NCBI GenBank assembly: GCA_019455245.1
Contig: JACFMR010000001.1
Coordinates: forward strand, 1 to 64,000
Direction: 5' to 3'
Origin: Opitutaceae bacterium
Lineage (GTDB): Bacteria > Verrucomicrobiota > Verrucomicrobiia > Opitutales > Opitutaceae
DNA length: 64,000 nucleotides
Below are positions 50,899 through 60,934 of this stretch, one piece after another. How positions within the stretch are numbered: the stretch's first letter is position 1; every line of letters begins with the position of its first letter. The notes under the pieces are model-generated. The model made no database searches. It saw only the letters and a list, made by a program, of their open reading frames with translations, and was not told the DNA's origin. A program made the translations under genes and the position numbers.

Positions 50899-52098
50899 AT
50901 GAACGCCCCCGCGTACCGAGTGCCGCGCGTCGCATTGATCGGCGTCTCCGGTTACGGCAGCATCCACCTGCATTTGTTGCGGGAGTGCCGGGATCGCGGC
51001 GAACTGAGCCTGGCGGCGGCGGTGGTGATCAATCCGCAGGAGGAGGCGGACAACATCGCGGAACTGCGTGCGCACGGCTGCACGATTTACGATGATTACC
51101 GCACGATGCTGGCGCAGGAGCACGGGCGCTTGGATTTGTGCCTGATCCCGACGGGCATCCACTGGCATGCGCGCATGACGGTCGACGCCCTGCGCGCCGG
51201 GGCCAACGTGCTGGTGGAAAAACCGCTGGCGGCGGCCGCCGCCGATCTCGAGGCGATCCGACGGACGGCGCACGAGATGGGCCGCTTTGTGGCGGTGGGC
51301 TTCCAGGATTATTACGAAGGCGGCACGCAGTGGCTGAAGGAGCAGCTTTATATCGGCGCGATCGGCGAACTGCAGTCCGTGCGCTTTCTCGGCATCTGGC
51401 CGCGGCCGCGCAGCTACTATCTGCGCAACAACTGGGCGGGCCGGGTAGAAGTCGACGGGCAGCCCGTGCTGGATTCGCCGTTGAACAACGCCTTCGCGCA
51501 TTTCGCGATGCTCTGCCTTTACTTTGCCGGCTCCGGTCGCGACGAGGCCGCGACCGCCCAGCTGCAGGCGGCGGAACTGTACCGTGCCCACGCGATCGAC
51601 ACCTTTGACACCGCGGTGGTGCGGTTGCGCACGGCCGCCGGCGTGCGCGTCTGGCTCGGCGTGACGCATTGTTGCCACCCGCAGTTTGAACCGGAAATCC
51701 GGCTGACCGGAACCCATGGCACCGCGTGTTGGAATTATGAGAAGGAAGCAACGCTGACGACCACGGACGGGCAGGCCCGCCGGTGCGTGATTGCCGACAT
51801 CACCAAGGCGCGGCAGGCGATGATGCAGGCGGTGCTGGCGCGTTGGCGGGATCACCAGACCCCGGTTTGCACCCCGGAAATCGCCGCGCGGCACACGGAA
51901 GTGATCCTGGCGTTGCACACGGCGCTGCCGATCACGCCGGTGCCGGCGGCCCAGATCGACTGGACGCAGCCGGGCGGTGCGCCCGATGCGGTGCCGATCG
52001 TGCAGGGGCTGGAGGACGCGATGCATCGCGCCTACACGCGGCAGACCGGCCTGGCCGAGAGCGGATTCGGGCTCGCCGTGCGGCAGCAGGCGGTTTGA
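50899..52098 (+). CDS. Gfo/Idh/MocA-family oxidoreductase
   Basis: 399 residues. The Rossmann fold starts VALIGVSGYGSIHLHLL. The sugar-dehydrogenase E-K-P triad (VLVEKPLAAAA) contains the conserved Lys, and GFQDYYEGGTQWLKEQLYIG starts the substrate domain. It is an NAD(P)-dependent dehydrogenase of a sugar or sugar acid. Because it heads the operon with the ABC importer (39 bases to the importer's ATPase start), it probably oxidises the imported sugar. Cytoplasmic. Substrate inferred only from context. Confidence 0.88.
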   Translation: MNAPAYRVPRVALIGVSGYGSIHLHLLRECRDRGELSLAAAVVINPQEEADNIAELRAHGCTIYDDYRTMLAQEHGRLDLCLIPTGIHWHARMTVDALRAGANVLVEKPLAAAAADLEAIRRTAHEMGRFVAVGFQDYYEGGTQWLKEQLYIGAIGELQSVRFLGIWPRPRSYYLRNNWAGRVEVDGQPVLDSPLNNAFAHFAMLCLYFAGSGRDEAATAQLQAAELYRAHAIDTFDTAVVRLRTAAGVRVWLGVTHCCHPQFEPEIRLTGTHGTACWNYEKEATLTTTDGQARRCVIADITKARQAMMQAVLARWRDHQTPVCTPEIAARHTEVILALHTALPITPVPAAQIDWTQPGGAPDAVPIVQGLEDAMHRAYTRQTGLAESGFGLAVRQQAV

Positions 52099-52137
52099 AT
52101 CACCGTCCGTTTGCCGGGTGGTGTCCGCCGTCCGGTG

Positions 52138-53667
52138 ATGCTTTTCCCCATGGCCGACGACGTTCCCCTGTTGCATTTTCGCCGCATCACCAAGCGATTT
52201 GCCGGCGTCACGGCGTTGCATGAGGTGAACTTTGAGCTGCGCGCGGGCGAGGTCCACGCGCTGCTGGGCGAGAACGGCGCGGGCAAGTCCACCCTGATCA
52301 AGCTGGCCACGGGGGTGCATCAGCCGGACGGCGGCGGGTTGGAGTTGAACGGCCAGTTGTGTCCGCAGTTGTCGCCGGCCAAGGCGCGGGCGCTTGGTGT
52401 CGCCTGCATCTACCAGCAGCCGGCGCTGTGCCCGGACCTCAGCGTGGCGGAAAACATCGCGTTGCGGTTGGAGAGCGGCGGTGCGTGGCGACGCGTTGAT
52501 TGGCGGGCCCGGCGGCGGCGGACCGCGGAGCTGCTGAACCGGGTGGGGGCAAGCCTTGATCCGGAGCGGACAGCGGGCGAGCTGTCCATGCCCGAGCAGC
52601 AGTTGGTGGAAATCGCCTGTGCGGTGGGCGCGGGCGCGCGCATCGTCATCATGGACGAGCCGACCGCGGCCCTGACCGGTCGTGAACAGGAACTGCTGCA
52701 TCGCATCGTGCGTGATCTCCGCGATGCCGGCACCGGCATCATCTACATCACGCACCGGCTGGAGGAAATCGCGGCGCTGGCGGACCGCGTGACGGTGCTG
52801 CGCGACGGACAAGCGGTCGGCACGTGCAATGCGGCCGAGGTCGGGGAGGCCGAACTGATCAAAATGATGGTCGGTCGCGAAGTGACCCGGCTTTATCCGC
52901 CCCGCGAAGGCGATCCCGGCGAAACGTTGCTGGCAGTGCGCGGGCTCGGCTGCCGGCGCGGCGGCGTGCGTGATGTCTCCCTGCAGCTGCGGGCCGGCGA
53001 GATTTTGGGTCTGGCCGGCTTGGTGGGCGCCGGGCGCACGGAACTGGCGCGCGTGCTCTTCGGCCTGACGCCGGCCGATGCCGGCGAAATCGTGCTCAAC
53101 GGCAACGCGGTGCGCATCGCTTCGCCGCAGGATGCCGTGGCACAGGGCATCGCCTATGTGCCCGAGGATCGGCGCCGGCACGGTGTGATTCCGGAACTGG
53201 CGGTGGCGGAGAATATGAGCCTGGCCAGCCATCGCCGGATGTTTCCCGGCGCGTGGTTGCGACCCCGGCGCGAGCGGAGTTTCGCGTTGGATTACATGCA
53301 ACGGCTGGCGGTCAAGGCCGACGGGCCGGAAGCGCCGGTCGCAACGTTGAGCGGCGGCAACCAGCAAAAGGTGGCGCTGGCCCGCTGGCTCGCGACCGAG
53401 CCGCGGGTCCTGATCCTGGATGAGCCGACGCAGGGCGTGGACGTGGGGGCCAAGAGCGAGATCCACCGGCAGATGCGGGCGTTGGCGGCGCAAGGCATGG
53501 CGCTGCTGCTGATCTCGAGCGATCTGCCCGAGGTGCTGGGGTTGAGTGACCGTATCGGCGTGATGCGGAACGGCCGGTTGGTGGCGACCTTGCCCGGCGG
53601 TGCGAGCGCAACCGCGGTGATGGCCGCGGCGCTGGGGCGCGATGAAACCAAGGAGGGCGCCGCATGA
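52138..53667 (+). CDS. sugar ABC importer, dual ATPase subunit (RbsA/MglA/RhaT type)
   Basis: 509 residues from the ATG at 52138 (alternative ATG at 52150). Two ABC modules: the first with Walker A GENGAGKST and Walker B IVIMDEPTAAL, the second with the degenerate P-loop GLVGAGRTE typical of this family, plus LSGGNQQKVALARWLA and VLILDEPTQGVD. It energises a carbohydrate importer of the CUT2 class. Its TGA overlaps the first permease ATG (ATGA), so the subunits are made together. The binding-protein gene at the end of the operon suggests a deoxy-sugar or rhamnose-like substrate. Confidence 0.95.
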   Translation: MLFPMADDVPLLHFRRITKRFAGVTALHEVNFELRAGEVHALLGENGAGKSTLIKLATGVHQPDGGGLELNGQLCPQLSPAKARALGVACIYQQPALCPDLSVAENIALRLESGGAWRRVDWRARRRRTAELLNRVGASLDPERTAGELSMPEQQLVEIACAVGAGARIVIMDEPTAALTGREQELLHRIVRDLRDAGTGIIYITHRLEEIAALADRVTVLRDGQAVGTCNAAEVGEAELIKMMVGREVTRLYPPREGDPGETLLAVRGLGCRRGGVRDVSLQLRAGEILGLAGLVGAGRTELARVLFGLTPADAGEIVLNGNAVRIASPQDAVAQGIAYVPEDRRRHGVIPELAVAENMSLASHRRMFPGAWLRPRRERSFALDYMQRLAVKADGPEAPVATLSGGNQQKVALARWLATEPRVLILDEPTQGVDVGAKSEIHRQMRALAAQGMALLLISSDLPEVLGLSDRIGVMRNGRLVATLPGGASATAVMAAALGRDETKEGAA

Positions 53668-54596
53668 ACCGTTACGCGCGCGAGCTTTCGGTGGCGGGGG
53701 CGTGGGTGATTTTGCTGGTGGTGCTGGCGGTGCTCGCGCCGGGATTTTTTCAACTGCAGCCGTTGCTGTCGCTCGCGACCCGTGAGGTGCCAACCCTGCT
53801 GGTGGTCTGCGGCATGGTGCCGGTGATCCTGGCCCGGCAGATCGACATCTCGGTGGGGTCCCAATTTTCCGTCTGCAGCGTAATCGCGGGCCTGGGTGCG
53901 GCGGCGCAATGGCCGTTGGCGGCGGTGGTGGTGGCGGCGTTGGCCACAGGTGCGGCGCTGGGGCTGATCAACGCCGTGTTTGTCGCCGGGTTGCGCCTGC
54001 CGTCGATCGTGGTGACGCTCGCGACGATGGTCACGTTGCGCCAGGGATTGAATCTCGTGCGCCAGGGGGAGTTTGTGAATCTGCCGGCGGGCGTGCAGTG
54101 GTTCGGGCTGAGCCAAGCGGCCGGGCAATTGACTTTGGTGGTGGGCGCGGGAGCGGTGGCGGCCGTGTTGGCGTGGGGCCTGCACGGCTTGGCGGCCGGG
54201 CGTTTTGTTTATGCGGTCGGGAGCGATGCGGAGGCGGCCCGGCTGGCCGGCATTTCGCCGGGGTGGGTGACCTGCAATGTTTTTGTCGTGCTGGGCATGC
54301 TCACGGGCTTGGCGGCCGTGACGAACATCGTGCAATCGCCCCAGGTGCAACCGCTGACCGGCAGCGGGCTGGAACTCAAGGTGATCGCGGCGGTGGTGGT
54401 CGGCGGCGTGGCGATCTCGGGCGGGCGCGGCCGGTTGGTCGGCGCGGTGCTGGGTCTGCTGCTGCTGGCGTGCATTCCGCCGGCGTTGGTGCACCTGCGC
54501 ATCGAGGCCTATTGGGAGAAAGCACTGCAGGGGCTCATCATCATTCTGGCGGTGATGGCGGACGGTTGGAAAACCCGCGGGGAGGGCCGCCGATGA
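53664..54596 (+). CDS. sugar ABC importer, first permease (RbsC-like)
   Basis: 310 residues with 8-10 membrane helices. IDISVGSQFSVCSVIAG and VGGVAISGGRGRLVGAVLGL are the conserved CUT2-permease segments, including the helix that meets the ATPase. It overlaps the ATPase gene upstream and the second permease downstream, each by four bases (ATGA). Together with that second permease it should form a heterodimeric channel. Confidence 0.93.
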   Translation: MNRYARELSVAGAWVILLVVLAVLAPGFFQLQPLLSLATREVPTLLVVCGMVPVILARQIDISVGSQFSVCSVIAGLGAAAQWPLAAVVVAALATGAALGLINAVFVAGLRLPSIVVTLATMVTLRQGLNLVRQGEFVNLPAGVQWFGLSQAAGQLTLVVGAGAVAAVLAWGLHGLAAGRFVYAVGSDAEAARLAGISPGWVTCNVFVVLGMLTGLAAVTNIVQSPQVQPLTGSGLELKVIAAVVVGGVAISGGRGRLVGAVLGLLLLACIPPALVHLRIEAYWEKALQGLIIILAVMADGWKTRGEGRR

Positions 54597-55630
54597 GCCG
54601 GCCAAACACGACGGCATGGAAGGCGTTGCTGTGGCGGCACGAAACGCTGCTGCTGGTGATTCTCGTCGTGGAGTGGCTGCTGTTCTATCATTTCGGCACC
54701 ACGACCAACCGGCGCGGGGTGGTGGTCGGTTTCGGCACGATTGACCGACAGTTCGACATCTTGCGTCACTCCTGCGAGATCGGCCTGCTGGCGCTGGCGC
54801 TGACGCCGGTGATCCTGACCGCCGGCATCGATTTGTCGGTCGGGTCGCTGCTCGGGTTGTGCGCGATTTTGTTCGGCAAATTCTGGCACGACGGGGAGCT
54901 CGGACTGCCGTTGGCGGCCGCACTGACGCTGGGCTGCGGTGCGCTGGCGGGCGGCTTGAACGCCGGCCTGATCACGCGCCTGAGCCTGCCGCCGCTGATC
55001 GTGACGTTGGGGACCTATTCGCTGTTCCGCGGTCTGGCCGAGGCCATCACGCACGGCTCGATCACCTACACGGGGTTTCCGGAAAGCTTTCTCCTGCTGG
55101 GCCAGGGCCGTTGGCTGGGCGCGCCGGTGCAATTGTGGATATTTGCGACCGTGGCGCTGGCGGTGTGGTTGCTGGTGCACCGGACGACCCACGGCCGGAG
55201 TTTTCGCGCCATCGGCTTCAGCCCCGCCGGCGCGCGGCATGCGGGGCTGCCGGTAAATTCGCGGCTGACGTTTGTTTATGTGCTGGCCGGGGTGATCGCG
55301 GCGGTGGCCGCGATCATTTACACCGCGCGACTGGGGCAGGCGAAGGCGGATGCGGGTTCCGGTTATGAATTGCTGGCCATCACCGCCGTGGTGTTGGGCG
55401 GAACGGACATATTCGGCGGGCGCGGGTCGGTGACCGGCACGTTGTTGGGGGTCGCCTGTATCGCGGTCCTGAAAAACGGTCTGGCCACGCTGCCGTGGGT
55501 GATCCGGATGAACGCCGCGGAGGAGATGGCGGGCATGTTGACCGGCGGTCTGTTGCTGCTGGCCTTGACCTTGCGCGTGGCTCCGCGACTTTATGCGCGG
55601 CTGCGCGCCACGTCGCCGGCGTCGGTGTGA
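54593..55630 (+). CDS. sugar ABC importer, second permease (RbsC-like)
   Basis: 345 residues from the ATG at 54593. Its N-terminus is longer than in the first permease, with a loop (FGTTTNRRGVVVGFGTIDRQ) after helix 1. AGIDLSVGSLLGLCAI and VLGGTDIFGGRGSVTGTLLG match the family. Two different permeases in one operon are typical of rhamnose (RhaPQ) and AI-2 (LsrCD) systems and not of ribose importers, which use one. The binding-protein gene follows after 23 bases. Confidence 0.93.
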   Translation: MSRPNTTAWKALLWRHETLLLVILVVEWLLFYHFGTTTNRRGVVVGFGTIDRQFDILRHSCEIGLLALALTPVILTAGIDLSVGSLLGLCAILFGKFWHDGELGLPLAAALTLGCGALAGGLNAGLITRLSLPPLIVTLGTYSLFRGLAEAITHGSITYTGFPESFLLLGQGRWLGAPVQLWIFATVALAVWLLVHRTTHGRSFRAIGFSPAGARHAGLPVNSRLTFVYVLAGVIAAVAAIIYTARLGQAKADAGSGYELLAITAVVLGGTDIFGGRGSVTGTLLGVACIAVLKNGLATLPWVIRMNAAEEMAGMLTGGLLLLALTLRVAPRLYARLRATSPASV

Positions 55631-55653
55631 TTCCCCAAAACCTCATCTGCATC

Positions 55654-56640
55654 ATGAAACTTACCTCACGTTGTTTTTTCCTTCTGTTGGTTGTGCTCGG
55701 TCAGGCCGGAACCGGGCTGCTCGCGGCGGAAGCGCCGCTGCTCGTGGCGATGATGCCGAAGGCCAAGGGCAACGCCTACTTTCTTTCCTGCAAGGCCGGG
55801 GCCGAGCAGGCCGCCAAGGAACTGGGCGTCGAACTGCTGTTCGACGGTCCCACCGACACCAACGCCGCCAAGCAGAATGAAATCGTGGAGAACTGGATCA
55901 CGCTCGGCGTGGATGTGATTGCCGTGTCCGCGGAAAACAAGGCGGGGATCTCGACCGCGCTGCGCAAGGCGCGGCGGAGCGGCATCGAGGTCATCACCTA
56001 CGATGCCGACGCGATGCCGGATGCGCGCACCTTCTTTGTCAACCAGGCCACCCCGGAGGGCATCGGTGAGACGTTGATGGACGAGGCGGCGCGCGTGATG
56101 GGCGGGGCGGGGGAGTTCGCCATCATCACGGCCACGCTCACGGCGGCGAATCAGAACGAGTGGCTGCGCAGCATCCGCGCGCGGCGCGAGTCCGCTTATC
56201 CCGGAATGACGGAGGTGGCGGTGCGGCCGTGCGATGATCTCAAGGATCGCGCCCAAGCCGAGGCCACGGCGCTGCTCAGCGCCTACCCGGATTTGAAGTT
56301 GATCATGGCCATCTGCTCGCCGGCGGTGCCGGGCGCGGCCGAGGCGGTGAAGCAGGCGGGCAAGGCGGACTCGGTCAAGGTCGTCGGGCTGGGCCTGCCC
56401 AGTGAGAACCGCCGCTACATCCATGAAGGCGTGACCGACTGCATCGTGCTTTGGAACACCCGTGACCTCGGCTACCTGACGGTGCGCGCCGGCGTGGCGC
56501 TGGCCCGCGGCGAACTTCGGTCCGGCGATACGGCCTTCGATGCCGGTGCGTTGGGCGAGGTGAAAATAGCCGGTGACAACATCCTTTTGGGGCGGCCATT
56601 TGTGTTCAACCGCGACAACGTCGACGGGTTTGATTTCTGA
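55654..56640 (+). CDS. periplasmic sugar-binding protein (RhaS/LsrB-like)
   Basis: 328 residues from the ATG at 55654; upstream in-frame codons lie inside the permease gene. The N-terminus MKLTSRCFFLLLVVLGQAG is a signal peptide, cleaved around LLAAEA. The periplasmic-binding-protein type 1 fold is seen in LVAMMPKAKGNAYFLSCKAG, LFDGPTDTNAAKQNEIVENW, FVNQATPEGIGETLMDEAAR and TLTAANQNEWLRSIRARRES. These match what I recall of rhamnose-type and AI-2-type binding proteins. The PL11 context favours rhamnose or a rhamnose-containing disaccharide. Last gene of the operon. Confidence 0.88.
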   Translation: MKLTSRCFFLLLVVLGQAGTGLLAAEAPLLVAMMPKAKGNAYFLSCKAGAEQAAKELGVELLFDGPTDTNAAKQNEIVENWITLGVDVIAVSAENKAGISTALRKARRSGIEVITYDADAMPDARTFFVNQATPEGIGETLMDEAARVMGGAGEFAIITATLTAANQNEWLRSIRARRESAYPGMTEVAVRPCDDLKDRAQAEATALLSAYPDLKLIMAICSPAVPGAAEAVKQAGKADSVKVVGLGLPSENRRYIHEGVTDCIVLWNTRDLGYLTVRAGVALARGELRSGDTAFDAGALGEVKIAGDNILLGRPFVFNRDNVDGFDF

Positions 56641-56696
56641 AGCGGCGGCAACCCCTTTGGGGCCGGCGCGCAACTTGCGGTGGGACAACAGTTCCG

Positions 56697-56717
56697 GACA
56701 GTCAGAGTCGGACTGTC
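56697..56717. promoter_or_regulatory. inverted repeat GACAGTC-n7-GACTGTC upstream of the TonB-dependent receptor
   Basis: Perfect 7-bp inverted repeat with a 7-base spacer, about 180 bases before the receptor gene and 57 after the binding-protein stop. It could be an operator for a dimeric regulator, or a hairpin ending the importer operon; there is no T-run. Its right arm is part of the TCGGACTGTC box also found at 50728. Related TGGGACA words occur nearby at about 56680 and 56759. Confidence 0.4.
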
Positions 56718-56897
56718 TGAGGGGCGCACAGATTGAGTGAAATATTCATCGGTCGCTTGGTGGGACAGTTGATCACCCGCACCCCTCACCACGACTCAGC
56801 AACCCCGACAATAGTATCCTGATTTACGCGCTGTGTGCCACGGAAGGTCATTCCGTATTAACACGGCCCAGGTAAAAACCTCCAACCCCCACGACTT

Positions 56898-59800
56898 ATG
56901 ACCCCACACCCGAAAACCATCCGCCGCGGAGGCCGAGTCATCGTACCGATGCTGGCTCTCCTGTGTGCCCAGGCGCTGCCGGCCCAAGAGCCGGCAACGA
57001 CCGATGAGAACCAAGCCCAGACGGAGCGTGCACGGACCACGGCGCAAGCCCGGCCGGTCACCCCGCTGAGCGAAACCGATGACGAGATCCTCGTCATGTC
57101 GCCCTTCTCCGTGAACACGGAAAGGGATCAAGGCTACTTCGCCGCGAACACGCTCGCGGGCAGTCGCATGAACACCAACCTCGCCGACATCGGTGCTTCG
57201 GTCTCCGTGATCACGAAGCAGCAGATGGACGAGACCGCCTCGACGGACATTAACGACATCTTCCGTTACGAGGTGAACACCGAGGGCTCGCTGACCTACA
57301 CACCCGGCCAGCAGAGCATGCGCAATGACGGCGTGATCGACGTCAATGCCGGCGGCACCCTGGGCAATGCGCTTACCACGTACACCAACGCCGGCGCCAA
57401 CCGCGTGCGTGGCCTGGGTTCACCCAGCGCCGCCCTCAACTATTACCCGTCCATCGGGGCGGTGCCGTTCGACTCCTACAACACCCAGTCGGTGGAAATC
57501 AGCCGCGGCCCCAACTCCATGCTCTTCGGTCTCGGCAGCCCGGCCGGTATCGTCAACCAAAGCACGGCCCAGGCGCAGCTGAACCGCCAGTCCGCCACGG
57601 TCTCGCTGCGCACCGACCAATACGGATCCTTCCGCAGTTCGCTGAGCTTCAACCAGGGCCTGATCAATGACAAGCTGGCGATCTACGGCGCCATGGTTTA
57701 CGACGACCGTCGGTTTGACCGCAAACCGTCGCACGACAAGACGGAGCGCTTCTACGGTGCGATCACGTTCAAGCCCTTCGAGAAGACGACGCTGCGGTTC
57801 AACATCGAGGACTACGACAACGACAACCGCCGGCCCAACACGCTGACGCCGCGCGATTTTGTGTCGGAATGGAACGAGGCCGGTCAGCCCTACTACGATC
57901 CGGTCACGAAGAAAATCTACAGCCTCACCTCGGGAGCCGAGCTGGGCATGCGCATCAACAACGCCAGCTCGCCCTACGCGAATGACCTGCGCGCCTTCAT
58001 CGAGTCACGGCCCGACTTCGACGCCTCCAAGTGGAACGCCGCCAAGACCCAATACAACGGCATCAATATCTTCGGCAACAACAGCTGGGGCATCCCGGCC
58101 AACTGGGTCGCCGGCACGCCGTCGCCCAACATCCTGTTCGTGCCGGGCATCGGCGAGGTCAACCAAGGCCGCAGCATCATGCAGATTGCCGACGGGCAGC
58201 TGGTGAACTGGTTTCAACCGAACTGGCAGTACAAGTATCTGCCCGGCTTCGGCACCGCGACCAACCCGGCCGCCAATCCGTCGACGTATCCCACCGATGC
58301 GGCGATTTACGCGAATGCGACCTGGGCAGATTATTTCACCCGCACCTACACGTCGTCCGCCGGTTGGACCGGCGCCGGCAATGGCATCGCCGCCGGCAGC
58401 TACCGTTATCCCGCCGTGACCGACCGCTCCATCTACGACTGGCGCAAGGTCAACATCAACTCGATGAACTTCGGCGACGCCAAGAACCAGACCTACAATC
58501 TGGAGTTTGAACAGGAATTGCCCGGCGATCTCTACTTCAACGCCGGCTGGATGCGCCAGGACTTCTCCCAGCGCTCCAATTACACAGTCGCACAGCTCAA
58601 TGTCGCCACGATCTTCGTGGATACGAACAAGAACCTCCCCGACGGCACGCCCAACCCGTATTTCGGCAAGCCCTACATGGAGGATCAGGATCCGGACAGC
58701 TACGTGATCAACGAGCTGAACGACCATTATCGCGCCATGCTGGCCTGGACCCCGGACTTCACCAACAAGGACGGCTGGATCAAGTGGCTTGGCCGCCATC
58801 AGATCCTCGGCCTGTGGTCGAAGGACGACTACATGACGTCCACCATTCGCCAGCGCCTGCATTACACCTCCAGCACGAGTGATGCCGGCCGGTTCCGCTA
58901 CCTGCGCAACCCGAACAACAACGCCGACGGCACGCCCACCGGTTACAATCGGCAGACGACCTCACTGCGCCGTACGTATTACCTCGCTTCGCCCGGCGAC
59001 CCGAACGGCGTCGTGACCCAGTCGGCCGGCTCATGGAACCACCTGAGCTACACCGGCGACATCAAAGTCTACGATTACGACTCCAGCGGCTACATCCCGG
59101 TCAACATGACCACGGAGTTCATCGACTTCGATGCGCACACCGGACGCAACCAGCGCGTGGTCGAATCGGTCAGCGCCGGTATCACCAGCTACTTCTGGAA
59201 TGACCGCCTCGTCACCACCTTCGGTTTCCGCGAGGACAAGTACAAGGCCCGCGTGACCAACACCGGCACCGGTGCGGTGGTGGATGCCAGCGGCAATGTC
59301 ATTCAGCCGGCCATCACGAACTCCCAGAAATGGGTCAATGGTGTCTTCCAGCGCGACTTCCTGTTCGATCGCTGGGGACCCTACAACGACCTCAAGGGCA
59401 AGACCCGCACCATGGGCGGCGTGCTGCGTCCCTTCCAGGGCTGGAGCACGGTGGAGAGCAACGCCAGCAACGGTTCCTTCGGCTGGCAGTTCATCCGCGG
59501 TCTCGGCTTCAGCTACAACGAGTCCGACAACTTCAATCCGCCTTCCCAGGCCTTGGGCGACTTCTATGGCAATCCGCTGCCGAAGCCCACGGGTGAGGGC
59601 AAGGACTACGGCTTCCAGTTCTCGGTGCTCGACAACAAGCTGTTCGGCCGCGTCACGTGGTTCAAGGCTTCCAACCTGAACGAGAATATCCCTTCACCGA
59701 ACGTGTTTGGCCGGCTGGCCAGCAACGTCGACTCGACGCTGTTCCGCAACTGGGCCCGTACCATTGCCATGATCAACATGGGCATGGATCCGACGGCCAC

Positions 59801-60707
59801 CGGTTTCGGCACCAACCTCAGCACCGCCGAGGAGGATGCCGTGCAGGCCGCCGCCGAGACGATGTGGAAACTGCCTTACGACTACTATACCTCACTGCCG
59901 TATGCGCAAGGTGCCACCCGCAACGCCGAGGCCAAGGGCGTGGAGGCGGAGATAAACTACAACCCGAACCGCAACTGGACCATGAAGTTCACCTTCGGCA
60001 AACAGGACACCAAGTACGCCAGCGTGCTCAAGGAGTTCATGCCGTGGGAAGCCGACCGCATGGCCGTGTGGAAGGCCGCCAAGGCCAGCGACTACCTGCT
60101 GCCGCAGTATCAGGGGCTCGCCACCTACACCACCTCGGGCGGCCGCGATGTGGACCTGACCAACTTCTGGAGCTCCTACGGCTATCGCTCCGAGTTGTTC
60201 CCGGAGGCGGCCAACGCCTATGCCAATCCCGCCGCCTACTATGACGGTGTCGTCACCCCGCAGCTCGCGCTCGACCGCGACCTCCAGGGGCAGTCGGTGC
60301 AGGGCCAGCGCAAGTATCGCTGGGCTTTCCTGACCAGCTACAAGTTCACCTCCGGCCCGCTCAACGGCTTCACCATCGGTGGCAGCCAGCGTTGGGAAGA
60401 CAAGGCGGTCATCGGCTACCTGGGCAAGGCCAGCGGCGTGAACATGTACAACGGTCAGCCCGTGATGGACATCTCCGACGTCACCAAGCCGGTCTACGAC
60501 GGTGCCAATTACTACACCGATCTGATGATCAGCTCTCGCCGGCCCATCCTCAACGACAAGGTCGACATGAAGATTCAGCTCAACGTGTCCAATGTCTTCG
60601 AGGGCGGCGGTCTGCGTGCGGTGGCGGTGAACTACAACGGCGAGCCGTATGCGTTCCGCATCATCGATCCGCGGTTGTTCACCCTGACGACCACGTTTGA
60701 ATTCTGA
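56898..60707 (+). CDS. TonB-dependent outer-membrane receptor
   Basis: 1269 residues, long for the family. A signal peptide runs to about LPAQEP (residue 30). A TonB-box-like EILVMSPFSVN at about 64-74 has the Verrucomicrobial 'SPF' form. The plug domain (about 85-230) includes ASVSVITKQQMDETASTDIN, RVRGLGSP and VEISRGPNSMLFGLGSPAG. The rest is a predicted 22-strand barrel with large, Asn/Asp/Tyr-rich loops ending in the typical terminal aromatic TLTTTFEF. It should bind and import oligosaccharides into the periplasm using TonB energy. Flanked by importer and symporter genes, it is the likely entry port for rhamnogalacturonan fragments. No SusD-like lipoprotein is present, as expected outside Bacteroidota. 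It has its own terminator. Confidence 0.92.
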   Translation: MTPHPKTIRRGGRVIVPMLALLCAQALPAQEPATTDENQAQTERARTTAQARPVTPLSETDDEILVMSPFSVNTERDQGYFAANTLAGSRMNTNLADIGASVSVITKQQMDETASTDINDIFRYEVNTEGSLTYTPGQQSMRNDGVIDVNAGGTLGNALTTYTNAGANRVRGLGSPSAALNYYPSIGAVPFDSYNTQSVEISRGPNSMLFGLGSPAGIVNQSTAQAQLNRQSATVSLRTDQYGSFRSSLSFNQGLINDKLAIYGAMVYDDRRFDRKPSHDKTERFYGAITFKPFEKTTLRFNIEDYDNDNRRPNTLTPRDFVSEWNEAGQPYYDPVTKKIYSLTSGAELGMRINNASSPYANDLRAFIESRPDFDASKWNAAKTQYNGINIFGNNSWGIPANWVAGTPSPNILFVPGIGEVNQGRSIMQIADGQLVNWFQPNWQYKYLPGFGTATNPAANPSTYPTDAAIYANATWADYFTRTYTSSAGWTGAGNGIAAGSYRYPAVTDRSIYDWRKVNINSMNFGDAKNQTYNLEFEQELPGDLYFNAGWMRQDFSQRSNYTVAQLNVATIFVDTNKNLPDGTPNPYFGKPYMEDQDPDSYVINELNDHYRAMLAWTPDFTNKDGWIKWLGRHQILGLWSKDDYMTSTIRQRLHYTSSTSDAGRFRYLRNPNNNADGTPTGYNRQTTSLRRTYYLASPGDPNGVVTQSAGSWNHLSYTGDIKVYDYDSSGYIPVNMTTEFIDFDAHTGRNQRVVESVSAGITSYFWNDRLVTTFGFREDKYKARVTNTGTGAVVDASGNVIQPAITNSQKWVNGVFQRDFLFDRWGPYNDLKGKTRTMGGVLRPFQGWSTVESNASNGSFGWQFIRGLGFSYNESDNFNPPSQALGDFYGNPLPKPTGEGKDYGFQFSVLDNKLFGRVTWFKASNLNENIPSPNVFGRLASNVDSTLFRNWARTIAMINMGMDPTATGFGTNLSTAEEDAVQAAAETMWKLPYDYYTSLPYAQGATRNAEAKGVEAEINYNPNRNWTMKFTFGKQDTKYASVLKEFMPWEADRMAVWKAAKASDYLLPQYQGLATYTTSGGRDVDLTNFWSSYGYRSELFPEAANAYANPAAYYDGVVTPQLALDRDLQGQSVQGQRKYRWAFLTSYKFTSGPLNGFTIGGSQRWEDKAVIGYLGKASGVNMYNGQPVMDISDVTKPVYDGANYYTDLMISSRRPILNDKVDMKIQLNVSNVFEGGGLRAVAVNYNGEPYAFRIIDPRLFTLTTTFEF

Positions 60708-60731
60708 GCATAACTAGTGGTGGTTTCATTG

Positions 60732-60765
60732 GGCTCCCCGGTCAAAAGCCGGGGAGCCTTTTTTT
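60732..60765 (+). terminator. strong intrinsic terminator after the TonB-dependent receptor
   Basis: GGCTCCCCGG-tcaaaag-CCGGGGAGCC (60732-60758), a perfect 10-bp stem, followed by a seven-base T-run. Confidence 0.95.
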
Positions 60766-60934
60766 GTATGCAAACCGGGTGACTGGGCCGGGTAGAAGCG
60801 GCTGATCGCGAACTGTCAGACCCCGGGGTGTGCTTTGCAGATTGCCGCGTGACGGCAACCCACTTTCCTCGGATCAATCTCCTGCGGTGCCCTTGACCGG
60901 CACGACGCCTCCACCACCTCCCCTCCACAGCCCC

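Noticed and set aside
50836..53793. A 985-codon minus-strand open frame across the oxidoreductase and ABC ATPase genes
   Set aside because: His/Arg/Gln-rich shadow of two well-supported plus-strand genes.
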